Part shown: positions 1 through 8,667 of the stretch, one piece after another
Layout: the number at the start of each line of letters is the position of its first letter
Numbering within the stretch: position 1 is the first letter of the stretch
Assembly (NCBI RefSeq): GCF_034479375.1
Contig: NZ_CP140155.1
Location: 372,001-436,000 of the forward strand
Length of the DNA: 64,000 bases
Direction: 5' to 3'
Source: Rhodopseudomonas palustris
GTDB lineage: Bacteria; Pseudomonadota; Alphaproteobacteria; Rhizobiales; Xanthobacteraceae
Program-made: the position numbers and the translations under genes
The notes under the pieces: generated by a model
Databases searched by the model: none
What the model saw: only the letters and a program-made list of their open reading frames with translations
Told to the model about the DNA's origin: nothing

Positions 1-756
1 GCTGGCTCCTGGGGCACGCTGGCGGTGATGACCGAAGTGACGCTGAAGGTTACGCCGCGGCCGGAGAGCGAACGCACGCTGGTGCTGCGCGGGCTGGATG
101 ACGTCACCGCCAACAGAGCGATGACGCAGGCGGTCGGCTCGCCCTACGACGTCAGCGGCGCGGCGCATCTGCCCGGCTCGGCGCTGCGCACCACCGGCGG
201 CGCGCTGGCCGAACTCGCGCAGCCGGATCAGGCGCTGACGCTGCTGCGGCTGGAGGGCATCACCTCGTCGGCAAGTCATCGCGCCCAATCGTTGCGCGAG
301 GCGCTGAAGAGTTTTGGCGCGACCGAGTTGATCGAGGACGAAGACTCGGCCGCGCTGTGGCGCGCGGTGCGCGACGTCGAGCCGTTCGCGGCCTCGGGGC
401 CGCGAGCATTGTGGCCGGTTTGGCGGATCGTCTGTCCGCCGGCGTCGGGCGGCGCGTTCGGGCAGGCGCTGCAGCGCGAGAGCGGCGGCGAGGTGATCTA
501 CGACTGGGGCGGCGGATTGATCTGGGCGGCGCTGCCGCCGGCCGCAGATGCGCAGGCGAGGGCGCTGCGCCAGCGCGTCGACAAGATCGACGGCCACGCC
601 TCATTGATCCGCGGCAGCGACGAGGTTCGCGCGAGTATCGACGTGTTCCATCCGCAGCCCGGCGGATTGGCCGCGCTCGGGCAGCGGGTCAAGAGCAGCT
701 TCGATCCCCGGAACGTTCTCAATCGCGGCCGGTTGTCGCGAGGACCCGCAGCATGA
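1..756 (+). CDS. glcE: Glycolate oxidase FAD-binding subunit GlcE, 5' truncated
   Basis: This is the C-terminal part (251 codons) of the FAD-binding subunit of the glycolate oxidase complex, which oxidises glycolate to glyoxylate. The frame is open from base 1 and reads GSWGTLAVMTEVTLKV, so the true start lies upstream of the window. The end (SFDPRNVLNRGRL) is the usual C-terminus of FAD-linked oxidases of the GlcD/GlcE family. The stop codon overlaps the glcF start as ATGA, showing translational coupling. A glcD gene would be expected just upstream, outside the window. Confidence 0.92.
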   Translation, partial: AGSWGTLAVMTEVTLKVTPRPESERTLVLRGLDDVTANRAMTQAVGSPYDVSGAAHLPGSALRTTGGALAELAQPDQALTLLRLEGITSSASHRAQSLREALKSFGATELIEDEDSAALWRAVRDVEPFAASGPRALWPVWRIVCPPASGGAFGQALQRESGGEVIYDWGGGLIWAALPPAADAQARALRQRVDKIDGHASLIRGSDEVRASIDVFHPQPGGLAALGQRVKSSFDPRNVLNRGRLSRGPAA

Positions 757-2066
757 AAACCGAATTCAGTCTCGCCCAGCTCGCCGATCCGGACATCGCC
801 GAGGCCGACAAAATCCTGCGTGCCTGCGTGCATTGCGGCTTCTGCACGGCGACGTGCCCGACCTATGTGCTGCTCGGCGACGAACTCGACAGCCCGCGCG
901 GCCGCATCTACCTGATCAAGGAGATGCTGGAAAGCAACGCGCCGCCGACGGCGGACGTGGTCAAGCATATCGACCGCTGCCTGTCGTGCCTCGCCTGCAT
1001 GACCACCTGTCCGTCCGGCGTGAACTACATGCATCTGGTTGACCAGGCACGGGCTCGGATCGAGAAGGATTACACTAGGCCGTTCTGGGACCGGATCGTC
1101 CGGGAGGCGCTGTCGTGGATGATGCCGCACCCCGGCATGTTCCGGCTCGGCATGCGGGCGGCGCGGATCGTGCGCCCGTTCGCCAAGCTGCTGCCGGGCT
1201 CGCACGATCTTGCCCACCCGACGTTCTTGAGCCGGGTCAAGGCGATGCTGGCGCTGGCGCCAAAACACCTGCCGGCGCCCGGGCCGGACTCCGGGACCAC
1301 GTTCCCCGCGGTTGGACCGAAGCGCGGCCGGGTCGCGCTGCTGCACGGCTGCGCCCAGCAGGTGCTGGCGCCGCGCATCAACCGCGCCGCGATCAATCTC
1401 TTGACCCGCCACGGCATCGAAGTCGTGCTGGCGGCTGATGAGGCCTGCTGCGGTGCCCTGATCCATCACCTCGGCCGCGATACGCGCACGCTGGAATACG
1501 CCCGCACCAACATCAAGGCCTGGCTCGCCGAGATCGACCGCGGGGGGCTCGACGCGATTTTGGTGACGACGTCGGGCTGCGGCACGGTGATCAAGGACTA
1601 CGGTTTCATGCTCCGCGAGGATCCGCAATTCGCGGCATCGGCCGCGAAGGTCTCGGCGCTCGCGAAGGATATCAGCGAGTATGTCGGCGAGCTGGAGCTG
1701 TCGGCGCCGCAATCGCACAGCGATATCGTCGTCGCTTATCACTCCGCATGTTCGCTGCAGCACGGTCAGAAAATCACACGGCTGCCCAAAGAATTGCTTT
1801 CCAAGAGCGGATTCGTGGTGAAAGATATCCCCGAGAGTCATTTGTGTTGTGGTTCGGCGGGCACGTACAACATTCTCCAGCCTGACATCGCGACCAGATT
1901 GCGTGACCGCAAGGTCGCCAACATCGCTTCCGTCAAGCCGGACATGATTGCCGCGGGCAACATCGGCTGCATGGTGCAGATCGCCAGCGGAACGGAAGTC
2001 CCTGTAGTGCACACGATTGAACTTCTCGATTGGGCGACAGGCGGTCCCCGGCCTGCGAGTACCTGA
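753..2066 (+). CDS. glcF: Glycolate oxidase iron-sulfur subunit GlcF
   Basis: The 437-residue iron-sulfur subunit passes electrons from the GlcD/GlcE flavins to the respiratory chain. Two ferredoxin-type CxxCxxCxxxCP motifs are visible: CVHCGFCTATCP (Cys25, 28, 31, 35) and CLSCLACMTTCP (Cys76, 79, 82, 86). They are followed by two cysteine-rich CCG blocks, DEACCGALIHH and ESHLCCGSAGTYN, typical of the GlcF/HdrD C-terminal half. The start is the ATG inside the ATGA overlap with glcE. Length agrees with the family. No terminator is seen before the next gene 70 bases downstream. Confidence 0.95.
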   Translation: MKTEFSLAQLADPDIAEADKILRACVHCGFCTATCPTYVLLGDELDSPRGRIYLIKEMLESNAPPTADVVKHIDRCLSCLACMTTCPSGVNYMHLVDQARARIEKDYTRPFWDRIVREALSWMMPHPGMFRLGMRAARIVRPFAKLLPGSHDLAHPTFLSRVKAMLALAPKHLPAPGPDSGTTFPAVGPKRGRVALLHGCAQQVLAPRINRAAINLLTRHGIEVVLAADEACCGALIHHLGRDTRTLEYARTNIKAWLAEIDRGGLDAILVTTSGCGTVIKDYGFMLREDPQFAASAAKVSALAKDISEYVGELELSAPQSHSDIVVAYHSACSLQHGQKITRLPKELLSKSGFVVKDIPESHLCCGSAGTYNILQPDIATRLRDRKVANIASVKPDMIAAGNIGCMVQIASGTEVPVVHTIELLDWATGGPRPAST

Positions 2067-2138
2067 CTGCGCTGCAGGCCTGCTGGCGGAGAGCGTGATT
2101 GCCGAACCACAGGCGATCCGCACAACAGGAGGACGACA

Positions 2139-3077
2139 ATGGCGAAAAGCACGAAGTCCAAGAAAACCAAGGCGGACAAGAAGGTCAACTCGAAAAAGGC
2201 CAAGTCGAAAAAGGCCAAGCTTCCGTTGATAGCGAAGAAGTCAAAGAAGGGCGCCAAGTCGGCTTCGACCAAATCCGCAAAGACGAAATCCGCAAAGACG
2301 TCTGCCAAGAAGGCGGTGAAGGCCGGTTCGAAGAAGGCTTCGGCCAAGAAGGCTCTTAGCAAGAAGGCTCCCAGCAAGAAGGCTCCCAAGAAGCCCGGCA
2401 AGGCCCCGAAGGCGGCCAGGTCACCCGCGAAGAAATCCTCGGCCAAGACCTCGAAGAAGGCTGTCGCGAATAAGCCGCTCACCAAGAAGGCGCCAGCGAA
2501 GAAGGCCGGCAAGGCTGCCGCGCCAAGGAAGGCAGCGCCGCAGGCGTCTGCAAACAAGTCGCCGCCGGCGAACGCCGCACCCAAGAAAGCCTCACCGAAG
2601 AAAGCCTCACCGAAGAAGGCCTCACCCAGCCGGGCCGCACCCAAGGCGAGCCCTTCGATCGAGATGCTCGGCCAGATCGATGCGGCAGCGCCGGCCGACG
2701 CCGTGGCACCCATCGAGGCCGCTGCTCCGCCGAAGCCCGCCAAGCCTCGCAAGCCGCGCGCCAAGCGGCCCGCCGCACCCCCTGCGCCGGAGACGGAGGA
2801 GACGACTTCCGCGTCGTCGTCGTCCGCGGCGAGCGAGGCTGAACCCGCCGAAGCTGACACGCCTGAAGCCGAGCCGCCCCGGTCTCCGCCGCCCGATCCG
2901 TCCTTCGAGGAGGTCGTCGACGACCCTCCCGCGGAGCCGTTTCCGGCGCCGGCAGTATCGAGCCATGAGGACAATACGCCGGTCGAATCCGTGCCGCCGT
3001 CCGACGGGGACGATGCCGACATCGAGGGCGATCGCGACCACCCCCATCCGCATCACAGGACGCCCGATTCGATGTGA
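2139..3077 (+). CDS. Histone H1-like Lys/Ala/Pro-rich protein
   Basis: This 312-residue protein has two contrasting halves. Residues 1 to about 170 are extremely basic, with KKA, KKAP and KKASP units repeated, resembling eukaryotic histone H1 tails and bacterial HctB/AlgP-type DNA-binding tails. Residues from about 175 contain a short PKPAKPRKPRAKRP patch and then become Pro/Ala/Glu/Asp-rich and acidic, ending HPHPHHRTPDSM. No folded domain is recognisable. A strong AGGAGG ribosome binding site lies 6 bases before the ATG, and a strong terminator follows. A nucleoid or nucleic-acid-binding role is inferred from composition alone. Confidence 0.8.
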   Translation: MAKSTKSKKTKADKKVNSKKAKSKKAKLPLIAKKSKKGAKSASTKSAKTKSAKTSAKKAVKAGSKKASAKKALSKKAPSKKAPKKPGKAPKAARSPAKKSSAKTSKKAVANKPLTKKAPAKKAGKAAAPRKAAPQASANKSPPANAAPKKASPKKASPKKASPSRAAPKASPSIEMLGQIDAAAPADAVAPIEAAAPPKPAKPRKPRAKRPAAPPAPETEETTSASSSSAASEAEPAEADTPEAEPPRSPPPDPSFEEVVDDPPAEPFPAPAVSSHEDNTPVESVPPSDGDDADIEGDRDHPHPHHRTPDSM

Positions 3078-3114
3078 TCAGCGATCGCTCCGGGTTCAGG
3101 TCGGGACGATCCGG

Positions 3115-3149
3115 CAAAGGCCGCGGCGACTGCCGCGGCCTTTGTTTTT
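3115..3149 (+). terminator. Rho-independent terminator after the histone-like gene
   Basis: Perfect 13-bp stem CAAAGGCCGCGGC with loop GACT and right arm GCCGCGGCCTTTG, followed by TTTTT. It sits 38 bases after the stop codon. Confidence 0.93.
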
Positions 3150-3506
3150 GCGGCGAGGAGCCGATCATCGGGGGATCCCGACTCGCTTCGAAGCGGCAGC
3201 GAATCGGCCGCGTCCGTCGCGGTCATGATCCCGTCACCTCGCGGTCGAATTAGCCGAAAGTGTTGCAGCGAGAGCCAGATTTCGGGATTGGTATTCGGAG
3301 TGAATCTCAAAATAGTGCTTAAATTGCCACACTCTCGAACTACTCGTAACTGGAAGTGCACATTTGCTCAAAAATGCGGCACCTGCATGTGTTTTTTGCT
3401 TCACGGTTCCTCGTCTCAGCCGCAGATTGTGCGGGAGTTAACTAGCAGGTCGATATCGCGTCTCTGGACTTCGGGTCGGGCTGGTTTCAAAGCGATGGGG
3501 AACATC
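3150..3506 (+). other. Long leader/promoter region of the porin gene
   Basis: These 357 bases hold no convincing gene. The stretch is less GC-rich than its surroundings, especially from about 3300 to 3430, as expected for a strong promoter and long 5' leader of an abundant outer-membrane protein. I could not pick a confident -35/-10 pair. Confidence 0.5.
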
Positions 3507-4436
3507 ATGAAGAAAACAATTCTGTCGGTCGCGGCTGTGCTCGCTGTCGGCGTCACCTCGGCCTCCGCCGCCGATCTGCCCGCGAAGGTCTATACCAAGG
3601 CTCCGCCGATCGTGGCGTTCGATCCCTGGGATGTCGCGTTCGGCACCTCGATCGCCAGCGAATACGTGTTCCGCGGCATCACCCAGTCGAACCACCAGCC
3701 GTCGGTCGCCGGCTACATCGAGCCGCGCTACAACATCAATCCGAACCTGCAGCTCTACGCCGGCGTGGCCGCCGCGAGCATCTCGTTCACGAACCGCGCT
3801 GCGGTCGAGATCGACGGTTATGCCGGTATCCGCCCGACCTTCGGTCCGGTCGCGTTCGACTTCGGCTTCTGGTACTACGGCTATCCGGGCGGTCAGTGCA
3901 TCGACACCGTTCAGGGCGGCGGCGCCTTCTGCCCGCTGGGCTCGAGCTCGATTGCCAATCTCAACGTCATGAAGAAGGACGTGTCCTTCTACGAGTTCTA
4001 CGGCAAGATGAACTACACGTTCAACGACGTGTTCACGGCCGGCGCCAGCGTGAACTATTCGCCGAACTTCCTGAACTTCGGCACCGAGGGCACCTACGCC
4101 GCGGCGACCGCCAAGATCACCATGCCGAGCACCTTCTTCGGCGCCAGCGGCATCGGCTCCTACATCTCGGGTGAATACGGCCGTCAGTGGCTCGGCACCA
4201 CCGACGCGTTCTACGCGTTCACCAAGCTGCCGGACTACAACACCTGGAACGTCGGCATCGGCTTCAGCTACAAGGTGTTCACGCTCGATCTGCGCTACAC
4301 CGACACCGACCTCTCCTCGGCCGGCTGCCAGGCGATCACCTCCGACTTCACGTCGAACGGCCTGACCTCGAACTGGTGCGGTTCGCGCTTCGTGGCGAAG
4401 CTCTCGGCCGACCTGTCGCTGGCCAGCGTCAAGTAA
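3507..4436 (+). CDS. TorF-type outer membrane porin
   Basis: This 309-residue protein begins with a clear Sec signal peptide (MKKTILSVAAVLAVGVTSASA, cleavage before ADLPAKV). The mature part matches the conserved TIGR02001/TorF putative porin family: FGTSIASEYVFRGITQSN near the start, then alternating aromatic beta-strand segments. It ends KLSADLSLASVK. It should form a beta-barrel in the outer membrane; its substrate cannot be told from sequence. The ATG at 3507 puts the signal peptide at the N-terminus. An in-frame ATG at 3495 would add only four residues (MGNI). Confidence 0.88.
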   Translation: MKKTILSVAAVLAVGVTSASAADLPAKVYTKAPPIVAFDPWDVAFGTSIASEYVFRGITQSNHQPSVAGYIEPRYNINPNLQLYAGVAAASISFTNRAAVEIDGYAGIRPTFGPVAFDFGFWYYGYPGGQCIDTVQGGGAFCPLGSSSIANLNVMKKDVSFYEFYGKMNYTFNDVFTAGASVNYSPNFLNFGTEGTYAAATAKITMPSTFFGASGIGSYISGEYGRQWLGTTDAFYAFTKLPDYNTWNVGIGFSYKVFTLDLRYTDTDLSSAGCQAITSDFTSNGLTSNWCGSRFVAKLSADLSLASVK

Positions 4437-4453
4437 AGATCCCTTCGGGGCTC

Positions 4454-4490
4454 AAAAGGGCGGCAGAGAAATCTGCCGCCCTTTTATTTT
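4454..4490 (+). terminator. Rho-independent terminator after the porin gene
   Basis: Perfect 14-bp stem AAAAGGGCGGCAGA, GAAA loop, right arm TCTGCCGCCCTTTT, then ATTTT. It lies 18 bases after the porin stop codon. The next gene converges from the other strand. Confidence 0.95.
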
Positions 4491-4606
4491 GCGACCGTGT
4501 TGAGGGGCGCCCCTGCTGGCAGCGTCCCTGATTTTGACGCGCTTCTTCCCACGAACCGGTGTCCACTGCGCTCGAAGATCCGATAGACGTGGGCACAGGA
4601 GGTCGT

Positions 4607-4648
4607 ATTCCGGGTTCGCAGCAGCGCTGCTGCGCCCCCCGGGATGAC
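4607..4648. repeat. Half copy of the CCGGAAT palindromic element (family B)
   Basis: The stretch from ATTCCGGGTTCGC to GGGATGACG matches the right half of the full family B elements at 23241 and 27342. The left half is absent. Confidence 0.5.
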
Positions 4649-4692
4649 GAACGATGGAAGGCGAAGGGGACGGGCGCTGCGCCGCCTTTAGC

Positions 4693-6270
4693 TCAGTTCA
4701 CCTGCCGGTCCTTCCCCGCCCAATACGGGTCGCGCAGATGGCGGCGGAGGATCTTGCCCGAGGCATTGCGGGGCAAGGCCGGGATGAAGTCGATCGACTT
4801 CGGCGTCTTGAAGCCGGCGATGCGGGTGCGGGTGAAGCCGATGATGTCCTGCGCGGTGGCTTCCTTGCCGGGTTTCATCACCACCACGGCCTTCACTGCT
4901 TCGCCCCACTGATCGTCGGGCACGCCGACCACGGCGACTTCGGCGACGTCGGGATGATCGCAGATCGCGCTCTCGACTTCGGCCGGATAGATGTTCTCGC
5001 CGCCGGAGATGATCATGTCCTTGATGCGGTCGTGGATGTAGACGTAGCCGTCCTCGTCCATGTAGCCGGCGTCACCGGTGCGCAGCCAGTTATCGCTATC
5101 GATCGTCTTCTTCGTCGCTTCCGGCAGATTCCAGTAACCGGCCATGTTGGAGCCGGAGCGGGTGGCGATCTCGCCGACCTGCCGCGGCGGCAGCGGCTTG
5201 CCGTCGGGATCGAGGATCGCGATCTCGACCCCGGGCAGCGCCTTGCCGGCGGAGCGCATCCGCTCCAGCCCCTCGACGTGATCCTCCGGCGGCAGCGCCA
5301 CGATGGTGCCGGTGGTCTCGGTCATGCCGTACATCTGCACGAAGCCGCATTTGAACACGTCGATGCATTCCTTCAGCAGCGCCGCCGGAATTGGCGAGGC
5401 GCCGTACAGCATGTATTTCAGCCGCGAGAAATCCACCTCGCGGGCGCGCGGCTGCCGCACCACGAATTGCATCGCGGCGGGCACCATGAACAGCTTGGTG
5501 ATCTTGGCCTGCTCGAAGAAGTCGAGCACCTTGGTCGGATCGAATTCGCGCGCGATCACGCCCTTGGCGCCGTGATAGATGCTCATCATGCCCCAGCCGG
5601 AGCCGCCGATGTGGAACACCGGCATGGCGATCAGCGAGACATCGTCGCTCGACCAGATGTTCCACTCCGGCGTGTTGTCGCGGCCGGCGCGGACCAGCGA
5701 CAGGAAGTTGGCGTGGCTCAGCATCGCGCCCTTCGGCTTGCCGGTGGTGCCGGACGTGTAGAGCTGGATCGCGATGTCGCTCGGCGCCACCGCGATCTGC
5801 GGATCGTCGCTCGGCTGCGCGTCGCGCCATTGGGCAAAATCCTGCCACTCCGGCGCGCCGCCTTCGGTGGTGATGATGGCGCGAACGCTGGGGATCTGAT
5901 CCTTCAGGCCGCGGACCTGATCGACGAATTCAGGGCCGACGAACAGGATCGCCGCCTTGCAGTCCTCGACGATATAGGCGATCTCCGGCCCGGCGAGCCG
6001 CCAGTTCACCGGCGCGATCACCACATTGGCCTTCATGGCGCCGGCCCAAAGTTCGAAATAGATGTCGCTGTTCTTGCCGAGATAAGCGATGCGCTCTTGC
6101 GGCCTGACGCCGCTCGCGGCGAGCGCGCGGGCGATCCGGTTGGTGTTCGCGTCGAACTGCGCGAAGCTGGTGATGCGGTCCTCGAATTCGTAGAGAATTT
6201 CGTCGCCGCGCGTCTTGGCCTGCGCACGGATCACGTCGGCCAAATTGGTCGGCTCGGACTGCTCGGACAT
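4693..6270 (-). CDS. Acyl-CoA synthetase (AMP-forming)
   Basis: This 525-residue enzyme of the ANL superfamily activates a carboxylic acid with ATP and CoA to its acyl-CoA via an acyl-AMP. The P-loop-like motif YTSGTTGKPKGAMLSH lies near residues 170-185. The hinge and A8 region DRIKDMIISGGENIYPAEVE is near residue 420, and the C-terminal lysine region reads PRNASGKILRR. The length fits medium- or long-chain acyl-CoA or aryl-acid ligases; the substrate is not clear. The ATG is preceded by GGGAG at a suitable distance. It converges with the porin gene. Confidence 0.9.
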   Translation of the reverse strand: MSEQSEPTNLADVIRAQAKTRGDEILYEFEDRITSFAQFDANTNRIARALAASGVRPQERIAYLGKNSDIYFELWAGAMKANVVIAPVNWRLAGPEIAYIVEDCKAAILFVGPEFVDQVRGLKDQIPSVRAIITTEGGAPEWQDFAQWRDAQPSDDPQIAVAPSDIAIQLYTSGTTGKPKGAMLSHANFLSLVRAGRDNTPEWNIWSSDDVSLIAMPVFHIGGSGWGMMSIYHGAKGVIAREFDPTKVLDFFEQAKITKLFMVPAAMQFVVRQPRAREVDFSRLKYMLYGASPIPAALLKECIDVFKCGFVQMYGMTETTGTIVALPPEDHVEGLERMRSAGKALPGVEIAILDPDGKPLPPRQVGEIATRSGSNMAGYWNLPEATKKTIDSDNWLRTGDAGYMDEDGYVYIHDRIKDMIISGGENIYPAEVESAICDHPDVAEVAVVGVPDDQWGEAVKAVVVMKPGKEATAQDIIGFTRTRIAGFKTPKSIDFIPALPRNASGKILRRHLRDPYWAGKDRQVN

Positions 6271-6436
6271 TGTCGCTCCCTGGGACGATTTTTGTTAGTT
6301 ACTTGTGGTTGCAGAAAGTCTGCCGCGCTTTGGGCGCGAACACAAGCGGGAGTGATTGTCGCGGGAGGGGAAGGGCGCTCGCGGAGCACGAGGCGGCGCA
6401 GCTCCGGCGTTGCACGAGGGCGGTCGAACAAAAGGC

Positions 6437-6539
6437 CGTCATCGCCGGCTTGTCCGGGCGACCCAGAACTCCTGAGCGCTGGTGAGTAGCCCAGAGGCGC
6501 TCTGGGATACTGGATCCTCCGCATTCGCGGAGGATGACG
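6437..6539. repeat. Palindromic intergenic element, divergent type
   Basis: The element runs from CGTCATCGCCGG to CGGAGGATGACG. Its ends are inverted copies (CGTCAT/ATGACG) and it has inner inverted repeats, as in the other elements listed here, but its core differs. Confidence 0.55.
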
Positions 6540-6586
6540 GGAGAGGGCGTTGGATGGCCGAAAGAGCCGATCAAATCTACAAAAGT

Positions 6587-6674
6587 CGTCATGCCCGGGC
6601 TCGACCCGGGCATCCATCAAAACGTGAAGCCGTGCACCTGTTCGTGCATGGCCGGGTCGAGCCCGGCCATGACG
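6587..6674. repeat. Palindromic element, family A
   Basis: 88 bases. Two hairpins (GCCCGGG-CTCGA-CCCGGGC and GGCCGGG-TCGAG-CCCGGCC) are enclosed by terminal CGTCAT/ATGACG. It lies just downstream of the SDR gene at 6688. Other family A copies are at 21960, 23358, 47375, 51968, 56326 and 59586. Confidence 0.85.
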
Positions 6675-6687
6675 AACTAACTGCGGT

Positions 6688-7560
6688 TCACCCCCGCTGC
6701 GCGCGGTCCTTTTCGTTCTGGGCCTTGATCGAGGCCTTGGCCTGGTCCCAGTCGGAATTGCTCCAGTCGCGGAGCTGGTAGAAATTGCCACCCATCGCCA
6801 GGCCCTGGGCGCCGTCCATCGCGATGGTTTCGCCGTTGATCCAGTCGCAGCCGCCGGAGATCAGGAACACGGCGACGTTCTGCAGTTCCTCCATGGTGCC
6901 GACCCGGCCCATCGGATTCATTTTCACGGTGCGGGCGCCGGCCTCGTCGCCGGGCTTGATCCGCTTGCTCATGCCCTCGGTCGGAATTTCGCCGGGCGCA
7001 ATGGTGTTGAGGCGGATGCCGTAGCGGCCCCATTCGGTGGCGAGTGACATCGTCATCGCGTGGATCGCCGATTTGCTCATCGCCGAGGGCACCACATAGG
7101 GGCTGCCGTTGCGCACCCAGGTGGTGGTGATCGACACCACATTGCCGCGATGGCCGCCGGCGATCCAGCGCCTGCCGACCGCGTGCGTCACGTAGAACGT
7201 GCCGTGCATCACGATGTTGGCGACGGCGTCGAAGCCGCGCGGCGACAGCTCTTCCGTCCGCGAGATGAAATTTCCCGCCGCGTTGTTGATCAGATCGGTG
7301 AGCGGGCCATCGGCGAAGATCGTCTCGACCATGTGGTCGACCGCGGCCGAGTCGCGGATGTCGACGCCGTAAGTCATCACCTTGCCGCCGAACTGGTCCA
7401 TCAGTTCGGTCGCGGTCTCGTCGCAGACGCCCTTGCGGCGGCCGCAGATATGGACCTCGGCGCCGAGTTGCAGGAAGCGCGCGGCCATCGATTTGCCGAG
7501 CCCGGTGCCGCCACCGGTGACGAGGATGCGACGGCCTGCGAGGAGCTGATCGGAGAACAT
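6688..7560 (-). CDS. 2,4-dienoyl-CoA reductase-like SDR
   Basis: This 290-residue NAD(P)-dependent short-chain dehydrogenase closely follows the DECR (2,4-dienoyl-CoA reductase) pattern rather than generic FabG. Visible are VTGGGTGLGKSMA at the nucleotide site, NNAAGNFISRTEELSP, SITTTWVRNGSPYVVPSAMSK and WINGETIAMDGAQ. The DECR family uses a modified Tyr/Lys site with the PSA-x-(A/S)K motif seen here. It would help degrade unsaturated acyl-CoAs. The ATG at 7560 gives the family's normal N-terminus (MFSDQLLAGRRILVTGG). It sits beside acyl-CoA synthetases and an enoyl-CoA hydratase, so a beta-oxidation role is likely. Confidence 0.85.
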   Translation of the reverse strand: MFSDQLLAGRRILVTGGGTGLGKSMAARFLQLGAEVHICGRRKGVCDETATELMDQFGGKVMTYGVDIRDSAAVDHMVETIFADGPLTDLINNAAGNFISRTEELSPRGFDAVANIVMHGTFYVTHAVGRRWIAGGHRGNVVSITTTWVRNGSPYVVPSAMSKSAIHAMTMSLATEWGRYGIRLNTIAPGEIPTEGMSKRIKPGDEAGARTVKMNPMGRVGTMEELQNVAVFLISGGCDWINGETIAMDGAQGLAMGGNFYQLRDWSNSDWDQAKASIKAQNEKDRAQRG

Positions 7561-7676
7561 GTCAGGTGCCCGGAAAAGTGGATGATCGTCGTTGATTAAG
7601 CGATTGACTAAATTCCGACAACGCTTTTCTGTAGCGCCGAAACACAAGCCACAACACGTGCAGGGGAAACAGCCTG

Positions 7677-8489
7677 ATGAATGATCGCGTTTCGGTATCG
7701 GTGTCGGACGGCGTCGCCGACGTCCGGCTGGTGCGGGCGGACAAGATGAATGCGCTCGATGCCGCGATGTTCGAGGCGTTGGTCGCGACCACCGAACGGC
7801 TCGCGACCGAGAAGGGCGTGCGCGTCGTGGTGCTGTCCGGCGAGGGGAAGGCGTTCTGCGCCGGCCTGGACATGGGGCGTTTTGCCGCGATGAAGGAGAG
7901 CGGCGGCAACGGCATTCCGGGCGGCGAATTTCGCGATCTCACCAAGCGCACCCACGGCCAGGCCAATGCGGCGCAGCAGGCTGTGTGGGGCTGGCGGATG
8001 CTGCCGGTGCCGGTGATCGCCGCGATCCACGGCGTCGCCTTTGGCGGTGGCTTCCAGCTCGCGCTCGGCGCCGATATCCGGCTGATGGCGCCGGATGCGC
8101 GGATGTCGATCATGGAAATCAAATGGGGCCTGGTGCCCGACATGGCCGGCACGCCGGTGCTGGCCTCGCTGATGCGCGACGACGTCCTGCGCGAACTCAC
8201 CTACACCGGCCGGATCTTCTCGGCGCAGGAGGCGCTGGGCTACGGTCTCGCGACCAGGATCGTCGACGACCCGCGCGCCGCGGCGCTGGAGATGGCGCGC
8301 GAGATCGCCGGCAAGAGCCCGGACGCGATCCGCGCCGCCAAGCGGATGCTCAACAACCTCTCGGTCGACCCGGGTCCTGCGCTGCTCGCCGAAAGCGTCG
8401 AGCAGCAGAAGCTGATCGGCTCGCCCAACCAGACCGAAGCGGTCCGCGCCAACATGGAAAAGCGCGCGCCGAATTTCGTCGACGGGTAG
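7677..8489 (+). CDS. Enoyl-CoA hydratase/isomerase (crotonase family)
   Basis: 270 residues of crotonase fold. The oxyanion-hole segments are GKAFCAGLDMGRF and AIHGVAFGGGFQLALGADIRLMAPDARMSIMEIKWGLVPD. The EIKWGLVPDM segment places one acidic residue where classical hydratases have a glutamate, but the second catalytic glutamate is not obvious (MAGTPVLASL follows), so isomerase or other chemistry is possible. It is divergent from the DECR-like SDR and followed by an acyl-CoA synthetase on the same strand. The ATG start gives MNDRVSVSVSDGVADVRL, a normal family N-terminus. Confidence 0.88.
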   Translation: MNDRVSVSVSDGVADVRLVRADKMNALDAAMFEALVATTERLATEKGVRVVVLSGEGKAFCAGLDMGRFAAMKESGGNGIPGGEFRDLTKRTHGQANAAQQAVWGWRMLPVPVIAAIHGVAFGGGFQLALGADIRLMAPDARMSIMEIKWGLVPDMAGTPVLASLMRDDVLRELTYTGRIFSAQEALGYGLATRIVDDPRAAALEMAREIAGKSPDAIRAAKRMLNNLSVDPGPALLAESVEQQKLIGSPNQTEAVRANMEKRAPNFVDG

Positions 8490-8511
8490 GACGGCGTCGC
8501 AACTCGAAAGA

Positions 8512-8632
8512 CCTCATCCTGAGGAGCCCGGCGCAGCCGGGCGTCTCGAAGGATGGCCGCGCAGCAAGGCTTCGACCACACCAGCCTCATGGTTCGAGAC
8601 GCATCGCTACGCGATGCTCCTCACCATGAGGG
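8512..8632. repeat. Palindromic element, family C
   Basis: The element runs from CCTCATCCTGAGGAGC to GCTCCTCACCATGAGGG with inner GTCTCGAAGGATG and GGTTCGAGACG arms. It fills the gap between the hydratase and the next CDS. A second copy is at 22120 and a related one at 59446. Confidence 0.75.
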
Positions 8633-8667
8633 GCCGTTACCCGACACCAAGAATCGGACACTCAACA

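Noticed and set aside
2595..2627. Tandem AAGAAAGCCTCACCG-type units in the histone-like gene
   Set aside because: As a DNA repeat it is only the codon record of the KKASP peptide repeats; listed under the gene, not as a separate element.
1838..3022. Long open frame of 394 codons on the minus strand opposite the histone-like gene
   Set aside because: It is the Gly/Ala/Phe-rich mirror of the Lys/Ala repeats on the plus strand, has no ribosome site of note and crosses the end of glcF.
3053..3361. 102-codon minus-strand frame between the histone-like gene and the porin gene
   Set aside because: It would be translated through the strong plus-strand terminator hairpin and contains the Ala-rich translation of that hairpin; no ribosome site.
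4654..6489. Open frame of 611 codons on the plus strand across the acyl-CoA synthetase
   Set aside because: His/Arg/Asp-rich composition typical of a shadow frame in GC-rich DNA; the minus-strand synthetase has all family motifs.
6231..6791. Minus-strand frame through the repeats between the synthetase and the SDR gene
   Set aside because: It consists of translated palindromic elements and has no family resemblance.
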